From Onthophagus taurus (lineage: Eukaryota > Arthropoda > Insecta > Coleoptera > Scarabaeidae), in the NCBI RefSeq assembly GCF_036711975.1, contig NC_091968.1, positions 1,736,001-1,800,000 on the forward strand: a stretch of 64,000 bases of DNA, in the 5' to 3' direction. Of the stretch, positions 56,895-64,000 are shown piece by piece. The position numbers and the translations under genes are program-made. The notes under the pieces are model-generated. The model worked only from the letters and a program-made list of their open reading frames with translations, was not told the DNA's origin and searched no databases. Position 1 is the first letter of the stretch, and every line of letters starts with the position of its first letter.

Positions 56895-57375
56895 TGTATA
56901 TCCATATTGCGAGAACTATAATTAAGAAATAGAAACTTCTTTCTCGCTAAATAATTATAATTTCATTTACTCAAAAAACCGGTTTTCGGCCATATTCAGG
57001 CCGTCATCAGTTTGAATCTACAAAAAACAATATAAAAATGCAAAACCATAATTGAATCAAATTACAATTTAAATTCTTTTCTTTATAACATTAAATAAAT
57101 AATAAAATAAAATTTACAGTCAAAGTTTTAAAAAGAACGCCGAACCATGACAATTGCACCACGTAAAAAAACTATTTTTTTTTTTTTATTTTTGAGCACA
57201 TCAACACAAGCCAAAAAGCGACAAAACAACGATAGGCCTAACGATATGATAAAATATTAAAACAATCCAAAAAACCCGAATATACATATCTTGCACATTT
57301 AAAAAACGTACGAAAATGAGGGCAGACAGAAAAATATCATAAGACAAGTATAAGGCTTGTAAGTCTTGCATAAGT
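56895..57375 (-). mobile_element. Insertion splitting the mariner transposase, poly(A)-containing
   Basis: It separates two conserved transposase blocks that should be adjacent. On the - strand it contains an A-rich run (57170-57190) and a CTGATGA/GAAA hairpin motif at 56970-57012. Its family is not certain; it may be a Penelope-like or other retroposed fragment. Confidence 0.45.
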
Positions 57376-58179
57376 CTTGGCAATACAAGATAATACTCTT
57401 TGGATATGGTAGGGATATAAAAGTTGTTTTTTCAAAATTCTCCAAACCGTCGAATGAGATAGGTTTAAGTTGTGAGCAATTTTGCTGATACTTGTGGTCG
57501 AATTTTCATCAATTTCGTTGAGGACAGCCTCTTCTACTTGGGGATTTGCAACTTACATCGGCCGCCCATTATCAGCAGTATTCCTTTTAAAACTTCCATT
57601 TTCCCATTGTCGTTGGTGAATGCGTAGAAACAAGTTATGGTGTGGTACTGGGCGATGAGGATGTCTTTCTTAATACAACCGCTTTGCTTCTGAGGAATTA
57701 CCGCACGCCATTCCGTAAAGGTAATGCATTTCGCATATTTCAACGTTTGTGTAATTCATTTTTAATTTTGTAATACAAGTTTACTTTTTGCAGGTACAAA
57801 CTAATTGTTATTTTGACAGGATGTAGCTTTTGTTATAAAATTTAAAGCCTACTTGTTAAAAATAAGTTATATAACCTTTACGGTTTGGAGAATTTTGAAA
57901 AGACAACTTTTGTATCATTTAAAATTTTTTTTTTATTTTACATTTTGGTATTTTTTCTAGTGGCGTAGAAGTTGGGGAGAAAAACAACCACTACAAAATC
58001 TTCACCAATTATGACTTTTTTTTCTTGCACAAAACTTAGCTTATTATGAGTAGAATATGCTTACAACCGATGTTTTCTGTACGATAAACGGTTCGATTTT
58101 TCTTATTAAATTTCAACACCCTGTATCTCGAAAATGGTGCATTTTAGAGGGTAAGTTGAAGTCCTAAAGCTCTAGCAAT

Positions 58180-58610
58180 TAGACGAAAGCATGATTTGAG
58201 ATCACAAAACTTTTCACAATCCATCCACAACATACGCTAAACGGATATGTTGTTATCCAGGCAACCCTATCTATTTATAGCATAGTTGAAATGTTAGAAA
58301 AAACTTTACTTTTGGCTTTCTTTGACAAGATTTAGTTAGAAAACCCCATCAAATCTGTTCGCATCAAAGTTAAGTCTGCATTACATGCAGATAAACGACA
58401 ACGTAGCCAATTGGAACTTACTATCAGTGCTAACACCAAGTATACCAATTGATGTTATAAGCAGAATTTTAAGAACAATCTTACCACTAGTTGCTAAGAT
58501 ATGGACGTCATACCATCTAGCTATAAGTGGGTTTAAATAATTACCATCATTGGCACTATGAGAATGTTTGACAGTGTATATTTATTTTGGAACTTTTAAA
58601 AGATCATCAC
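58180..58610. other. Gene-free stretch
   Basis: No gene recognised. Confidence 0.3.
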
Positions 58611-58614
58611 TGTA

Positions 58615-58720
58615 TTTAAACTAAAACTAGAACTAACACTAGCACTATCACTAGAACTAACACTAGACCTAGTACTAGAAACTTTCGGGTTAAGCCGTGC
58701 GTTTTTTGAAAAAATGTTTG
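58615..58720. repeat. CTAG-rich palindromic repeat, block 7 (half copy)
   Basis: One arm of CTAG words followed by a truncated core (GGGTTAAGCCGTGCGTTTTT). Confidence 0.75.
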
Positions 58721-58941
58721 GCGTTTCGGATGCCATGTTGCAATCTTCTTCAGAAACAAGTTCGACGTGAAAGCCTTCGTACTTATATCATCACTGTATA
58801 TTTCTATAGTAGTTTCTCGTAATTATGCGAGAACACTTTGGCAAGTCTTTCAGAAAACGTTCCTGCAATACAACTGATTCCCCACCGTTTATCCGTAACT
58901 GTAGAACCATCTTTGTTTTATGAATCAGTCTCTTCTCATAT

Positions 58942-59486
58942 ACAGGATTGCTGATATACGTGGAAACGGTCGGTTATCTCCTAAAGTAAGATAGCTAGCG
59001 AAAAATGTTAAGATACAAAAGTTTTAGTGTTTTTTTAAAACTATTACAATAAAGATAAATTAAGTATGCAGGGTCAGTCAAAAAGTTATGACGAAACAAA
59101 GTTACGTTTTCTTTAATGGAACACCTGTATATTATTTCATATTTCGGTTTATCTTCAAATTTTAAACAAAATTCATGTAGCACCTAAACTTAACCGTTTT
59201 CGAGATATTGAACTTTGAAATTACTCTTATAAATTACATAAAAATATTTTAGTCCATTATGTCCATAGTTCATCAAGTTACCTTAACATACAGGATGGAT
59301 GTTTCCATTAAAGAAAACGTAACTTTGTTTCGTCATAACTTTTTGACAAACCCTGTATACTTAATTTTTCTTTACTGTAATAGATTTAAAAAAACACTAA
59401 AATTTTTGTAGCTTAACATTTTTCGCTACACATATCTTATTTTAGGAGATAATTGACCGTTTCCATACGTCATTTCAGCGATCCTG
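58942..59486. mobile_element. Palindromic MITE (545 bp), TA duplication
   Basis: The ends CAGGATTGCTGA and TCAGCGATCCTG are flanked by TA (58940-58941, 59487-59488). The arms 58942-59130 and 59285-59486 are inverted copies, including GTTATGACGAAACAAAGTTA and its complement. Confidence 0.9.
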
Positions 59487-59488
59487 TA

Positions 59489-59995
59489 TACATATATCGT
59501 CTTGTCATATAATTTGAGATGGTTTCTACTTTTTATCACTAAAGCTAGACCTCTCTACGCAATCGCGTCTTGATCTAAGGGATTAAATAGTACTCTGAAT
59601 GTTCTGAACGTTGACCCTTAATTACTCATATAAACCTTAGAGCTCTTAGAATGTCTGACTAGAGATAGCATGATCTCAGTGGCATCCTAACCTTTAGCAA
59701 TCCCCTAAGCTGGATGATGTTACTTCTTTTAAATTTATATTTTATGGTTTATACGTTACAATGTGTTTATCTTTTCACCTTTTTCTACCACGTCAATTAA
59801 TTTTAACACTTTAAGTAGTGCGTTGACGTATTTATTTTTATTACTAGCTAGCCACTTTAGAAACCGTGATCGTCTAGTAACAAATCATATGGTTTGCGTA
59901 CGGGCTATCGGGATTCTTGGCACAAGAATATTTTTCCGAAGAGTCCGATCTCTCCTGCAGAGGATACTTTAAAAACCGTTGAGTAAGGTTAGTTT
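59489..59995. other. Gene-free stretch
   Basis: No gene recognised. Confidence 0.3.
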
Positions 59996-60265
59996 TATAT
60001 TGAAATGCAATCATCCCGAGAAGGAATGTTAGGATAGTAAGGCAGTTTTCTTTTGAAACGCTAATTATATCGTGAAGAAACCCTAATTATAGCGCGAAGG
60101 ATTGTTAGGATAGGTCAAGTTTCTTTTGAAATCCCAATTATACCGTGAAGGAATGTTGCGTAAGGTTAGGTTTTTTTGAAATGTCATTCGTTCCGGTAAT
60201 AGTATGTTGAGTTAGTTTAGTTTACAAATGTCAGTCATCCCAAGAATGAATGTTCAGTCCTAACA
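59985..60265 (+). repeat. Diverged relative of the 122-bp repeat
   Basis: Words such as GTAAGGTTAG, AATTATACCGTGAAGGAATG and TTCTTTTGAAA recur at irregular spacing. They share their order with the exact 122-bp array at 25.7-26.2 kb but are much more degenerate. Confidence 0.6.
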
Positions 60266-60364
60266 TAACTCTTACCCTCGATGCAGAACTTGATTGAATC
60301 ACTTTAAAACTTCTTCACCAAATCACAACCTCAATTCTGCAGCGGATAGATCAACAGATCCACC

Positions 60365-61337
60365 AGAATGTTTCCAGTTTTAGGTGTTGTGTTAATTCTA
60401 GTGATAATGGTAGTGCAAAACTAGAACTAACACTAGACCTAGAATTAGAAACATTCGCTGCAGGATACTTTCTAGTTCTAGGTCTAGTGTTAGTTCTAGT
60501 TTTAGTTCAATAAAAATATGCAACATAGTGATATTTTATGCCAACTAGCGCTACCTACCAGTCATCTTAGGAGAAATACGGCTAAACCCGAATGTTTCTA
60601 GTTCTAGGTCTTGTGTTAGTTCTAGTGCTAGTCTAGTTTCATTTGTTATTTTAGATTATTATTTGCCCTCAGACGCACGACCAAGTTCTAGTTCTAGGTC
60701 TAGTGCTAATTCTAGTTTTAATTCAATAAAAATATGCAACATGGTGATACGATATTTTATGGTAACTAGCGCTACCTACCACTGTCACTAGAACTTACAA
60801 CTAGAAACATTCAGGTTTAGCCGTCTTAAGAGACGCACGGCTAAACGGAATGTTTCTAGGTCTAGCGTTAGTTTTAGTGCTAATGTTAGTCTAATATTAT
60901 TTATAGTAATATATATAGGGCCGTTTCTAGTTCTATGTATCGTGTTAGTTCTACATAGTAATAATACTGGTGTAAAACTAGAACTAACACTATAAGTTCT
61001 AGTTTTACACCAGTACTCTGTTACTATGTAGAACTAACACGATACCTAGAAATAGAATCATTTGGGTTTAGCCTCACGTCTCTAAAGACGGCTAAACCCG
61101 AATGATTCTAGTTCTAGGTATAGGGTTAGTTCTAGTTTTATATTTGCACTCTCACTAGAGCTAACATAAGACCTAGAACTAGAAACATTTGGGTTTAGCC
61201 GTCTTTAGAGACGTGCGGCTAAACCCGAATGATTCTAGATCTTGGTCTAGCGCTGCATAACTATTAAAACTAGAACTAGCACTAGACCTAGAATTAAAAT
61301 CATTTTCAGTTTTTAGTTGTATGTCTAGTGTTTGTTC
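60365..61337. repeat. CTAG-rich palindromic repeat, block 8 (largest)
   Basis: About 1 kb with cores or half cores near 60570-60600, 60670, 60808-60855, 61060-61105 and 61190-61235, joined by CTAG arms. A spacer AAAAATATGCAACAT plus GCGCTACCTACC occurs twice. Interrupted by a MITE at 61338. Confidence 0.85.
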
Positions 61338-61602
61338 CTTTGATTATATATAATATGGATTGAGCCAACGAGAGAGATAGCTTGCGCAAGGTGATCGAAC
61401 CGAGATACACATAGAAGCGTACTGCCATATAATGGGTGTACTGATAGAAGTGAGATAGATATAGAAGCGTACTGACATATAATATATCTATCTTTGTTAC
61501 ACTTTCACATTATCGCTTTCCATCTGCGTCTATTCACCTTGAGCAACATTTTTGTTAGTAGATATATTCAGTTAGCTCAATCCATATTATATATAATCAA
61601 AG
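61338..61602. mobile_element. MITE with 28-bp perfect inverted ends and 8-bp duplication
   Basis: 265 bp. The ends begin CTTTGATTATATATAATATG and are exact complements over 28 bp. GTTTGTTC flanks both sides (61330-61337, 61603-61610), the 8-bp length typical of hAT. A word containing AGAAGCGTACTG.CATATAAT is repeated inside. Confidence 0.9.
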
Positions 61603-61835
61603 GTTTGTTCTAATGCTAATCTAGTTTTATTTGTTATTCAGCGCTAAATTGCTGCATATTTTTATTGAGCTATAACGGACACTGCCTTCCCTGTATTAAT
61701 CCGTTATATCGAGGTTTTACTGTAATGTCAAATTGTATTGACATGTTTCATTTTATTTGTAACAAAGTAAATAGGTACGCCCTGGTTTCTATTGCAATAT
61801 ATTATAGTATATTGCATCATTAGTAAAATTCACTA
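61603..61835 (-). repeat. Dispersed repeat, right copy
   Basis: Inverted partner of 1400-1640, with the same block order, including GAGGTTTTACTG (complement of CAGTAAAACCTC), ATTGACATGTTTCATTTTAT and TAGGTACGCCCTGGTTTCTA. Confidence 0.8.
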
Positions 61836-62245
61836 TGTAATAAACACTGGTGATATGGCTTACAAATTTTATTAGTACCACGATTTGGAATCAACACATG
61901 ACATCTGTTGGTAGATACAAGAGAAAGAGAAACTAACGCCATCTATTTTTCATTAAACGATAATAAGTGTCCCCATCTATTGAGTATTTTTAAATATTTA
62001 TTAATATTAGAGCCATCTTGTGATGAGGGGAGCAACTAATTAAGATAAAACTCCCTTTTTCACATATTTTTTTAAATAATGAAGTTTTTGTAATCGTATA
62101 CAGACGTTTATTTTATTTATTATTACATAATACAATAATTATCATTTTTAATCAATAATTGAACAGAAATTGCAGATTAATTTTTCCTCTTTTATTATAA
62201 TACTCATTATTTTTAATTTTTTAATCCTAATTTGAAGGAAAAAAA
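61836..62245. other. 3' flank of the CCAP gene
   Basis: AT-rich, no other gene recognised. On the - strand AATAAA-type signals occur near 62108-62122, about 130 bp past the CCAP stop. Confidence 0.4.
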
Positions 62246-62780
62246 TTAAAATTGCATCATTTCTTGTTTATCGTTTGAGTCTTGTTGTTTTCGAATTTCC
62301 ATATTAGCCTCTTGAATAGCCTCCCAAAGTTTCGCCTCGGAGAGAATTTGTCTTGATAAATCTTCCAATCCCGGTTCGGAATTTAATTCCAATAGGTTAC
62401 TTAAAGATTCGTCTAATATTCTTCGTTGTTTGTGTTGGGGTTGCCCGTATAGTTTTTGAAAATGAAACGGAAGTTCGGGTAAAGGTGGAATGTTTGAACG
62501 CTTTCTACCACAACCTAAAAAAAAATTATTACAATAAAATTGTTTAAAAAAGTAGGAATGGTTTAAAACCTGTAAATGCGTTACAAAACGGTCTCTTTTT
62601 TGGATCTAATATCATATCGGTTCCTGTATAATCAACTCCTTCCTAAAAAAAAAAATGTTTTAATCAAAAAAGTTTGAGTCAATTAAGAATTTGAATTATT
62701 ACCCTTCTTGGGATAAATGTTGCTTCACAATAAACCGTAATAACAACGAATGCTGTTAATAAAATGATTTTTGAGTTCAT
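62246..62780 (-). CDS. CCAP: Crustacean cardioactive peptide (CCAP) precursor
   Basis: Secreted neuropeptide precursor of 139 residues. Coding exons are 62780-62703, 62642-62570 and 62514-62246, joined at GT-AG sites in phase. Residues 1-20 are a signal peptide (NSKIILLTAFVVITVYCEA). The mature nonapeptide PFCNAFTGC (residues 44-52) lies between KKR and GRKR, so it should be cleaved, amidated through the glycine and closed by a Cys-Cys bond. The exon 2/3 junction cuts the codon for the glycine before its last cysteine. The C-terminal peptide (SNIPPLPELPFHFQKL onward) is of unknown role. CCAP acts in ecdysis behaviour and heart rate in insects. Confidence 0.97.
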
Positions 62781-63084
62781 TTTATTACCTAAAAATAAAA
62801 AAGTTTAAAATCTTTAGCAAAAATTAAAGCCACAATAACCACAATGTTAATAAAGCACGAAATGAAACAATTTAAAACTCATTACCTATTTTAATAGAAA
62901 CGTCAATCAAAACTTATTTTAATCGTAGATGTTTTGAGGTTTCTCGTGTCATTTACAAGAAAATCGTTCACATTGAAATTTGTGGTTTTTGCAAGAAACG
63001 CAATTTGTTTAAATTGTTTTGTTTTTATTAAAATTTTGTATTCGTTTAACAACCAAGCAACAATTTCATAATAATTTTCGAAAT

Positions 63085-63260
63085 ATTTCCCCAACCCCCA
63101 AAAGAGAGCAAATCTCGTTGAGGGAGTGGGAATCGTTTGTGCCTTTTGCGTTTCGTAAAAGCGCCGCGCGGGGGAACCCCCTTTATTGGCGCGCATACCA
63201 GCGAACGTGTAATACTGTAAATACGCCAGCCGAACCCCCGGTTTTACCGCCTCCACTACT
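63085..63260. promoter_or_regulatory. GC-richer patch in the CCAP leader intron
   Basis: Within an AT-rich intron, this block contains GCGCCGCGCGGGGG and other GC-rich words. It has no recognised coding domain. Candidate enhancer or secondary promoter by composition and position only. Confidence 0.35.
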
Positions 63261-63478
63261 TTTGCTACTAATATTACGAAATGCGTTTGCTTCTATTTTG
63301 TTGTTGCATATATGTATGAAAAAGAATTTTTGAAAAAAATATAATATATATTTGAGGAATTATCGAAATCAATATTATTATTAATTTTGAATTGTTATTA
63401 TTTAAAATATTTTTTAATTCATCAAAAATTAAGTTATTTAAGAGTTAGAGAAAAGATCGTAAATGTTCTGATACTAAC

Positions 63479-63586
63479 CTGTTGCTCTTTGCTGCCAATC
63501 GGGTTGGTTGATGAAGCGGTGCTTTTCTTTGGAGGTCTCTATCAAATTTTCTCGTTTCCGTTGGAAACTGTAAGAACCGACTAAGT
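63479..63586 (-). other. CCAP: CCAP 5' noncoding exon (predicted)
   Basis: A donor AACAG/GTTAGT at 63479-63478 and an acceptor TTTTTAG just upstream of the start codon (near 62790) imply a leader intron of about 690 bp. The exon start is set about 30 bp past the TATA box, near TTAGTCGG (63576-63583), and is approximate. Confidence 0.6.
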
Positions 63587-63610
63587 GGAATAGAAGCTGT
63601 TTACCAGCAC

Positions 63611-63620
63611 TTATATATAA
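63611..63620 (-). promoter_or_regulatory. CCAP: CCAP TATA box
   Basis: TTATATATAA, about 30 bp before an initiator-like TTAGTC. It lies 130 bp before the leader-exon donor, in the right orientation for CCAP. Confidence 0.65.
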
Positions 63621-63624
63621 TTCT

Positions 63625-64000
63625 TGCCCCACCCCATATCTCAGCGGGGCAGCTTTTAACGTCTCGTGTATCGAACAGGGTAATGGGTCCGTTATTGCCC
63701 GGGAAATAGGATTTTAAGGGATGCAAGAGGGTGGTGAATAGAAACAAGGAGGAAACTTCGAGATTTTCTTCTTCAAAGAAATTATTTTAATCATGAAAAT
63801 TAATAAACCAACAAAGAACATTTTCTATTTTAAAACCAAAACCGATTTCAATACATTGAAAATATGATGATTTAGTGCCATACACTAAAAATATGTTTGT
63901 ATATAAAAAATCTTTAAAATTTAAGGAATTGAAGAAAAATTCATTTTTACAACATGATAATAGTTGTTGAGGAAATAAATGTTACTCTTTGATTGCCATT
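63625..64000. other. CCAP upstream flank
   Basis: About 100 bp of GC-richer sequence precedes the TATA box, then AT-rich DNA to the window end. No gene recognised. Confidence 0.4.

Larger units (their letters stand above)
56054..58172 (-). mobile_element. DD41D mariner (rosa-like) element, copy 2, with an insertion
   Basis: The left end CAGGGTGTTTCATAATATAT is preceded by TA. An inverted match (ACCCTCTAAAATGCATCATT on the left) is found at about 58130-58160. The - strand transposase is readable from an N-terminal helix-turn-helix block (57743-57440) to a C-terminus near 56170. It has the first aspartate in LFTDDASF, the second in MHDGAPAHFS and the third in QKLNCLDFF. Between the last two are 41 residues, one of them a stop (56446). 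About 480 bp is inserted between the HTH half and the PRDFPPRLVF half. Confidence 0.8.

Noticed and set aside
62903..63256. 117-residue open frame on the - strand
   Set aside because: It lies in the CCAP leader intron, shows no domain, and owes its openness to the GC-richer patch.

Overview
This is an insect nuclear window. The genes are split by GT-AG introns, the noncoding DNA is AT-rich, and there is a CCAP neuropeptide gene, an insect-type Lrrk and a homeobox gene. Most of the sequence is transposable-element debris. A beetle is my best guess from the general look; that is inference, not proof.

Host genes. (1) The 3' part of Lrrk lies on the + strand in five exons (4319-18490): COR domain, kinase and C-terminal WD40 region. 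Its LRR and ROC exons must lie left of the window. (2) A small two-exon gene on the - strand (23920-23428) encodes 146 residues of transposon-type helix-turn-helix with no transposase; it may be domesticated. (3) A two-exon homeobox gene on the - strand (36962-35839, 262 residues) has an eh1 repression motif and a Not-like homeodomain. (4) The CCAP precursor gene on the - strand (62780-62246, 139 residues, with an upstream noncoding exon and TATA box) is at the right end. Nothing suggests that these genes act together.

Mobile DNA. An apparently complete 7.8-kb LTR retroelement of the errantivirus type (45773-53552) has LTRs that look identical, a 4-bp target duplication, gag, pol in the -1 frame behind a canonical slippery site, and an env-like third ORF. 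The rest is old and nested: piggyBac, DD41D mariner, plant-type mariner, hAT, pogo and Harbinger remnants; non-LTR fragments from at least three lineages; gag and Penelope-like scraps; and many palindromic MITEs, several with readable target duplications (TA, TTA, TTAA, 8 bp, 9 bp). A CTAG-rich palindromic repeat recurs in blocks across the whole window.

Layout: 1-4.3 kb transposons and palindromic array; 4.3-18.5 kb Lrrk with two 5-kb repeat-filled introns; 18.8-22.5 kb nested LINEs; 23.4-24 kb HTH gene; 24.1-28.8 kb a 4.2-kb repeat block bounded by a 250-bp direct duplication; 28.8-35.8 kb GC-richer unique DNA then transposons; 35.8-38.3 kb homeobox gene and its GC-richer 5' flank; 38.5-45.5 kb transposons; 45.8-53.6 kb LTR element; 53.6-55.7 kb unannotated GC-richer DNA; 56-61.8 kb transposons and palindromic arrays; 62.2-63.6 kb CCAP.
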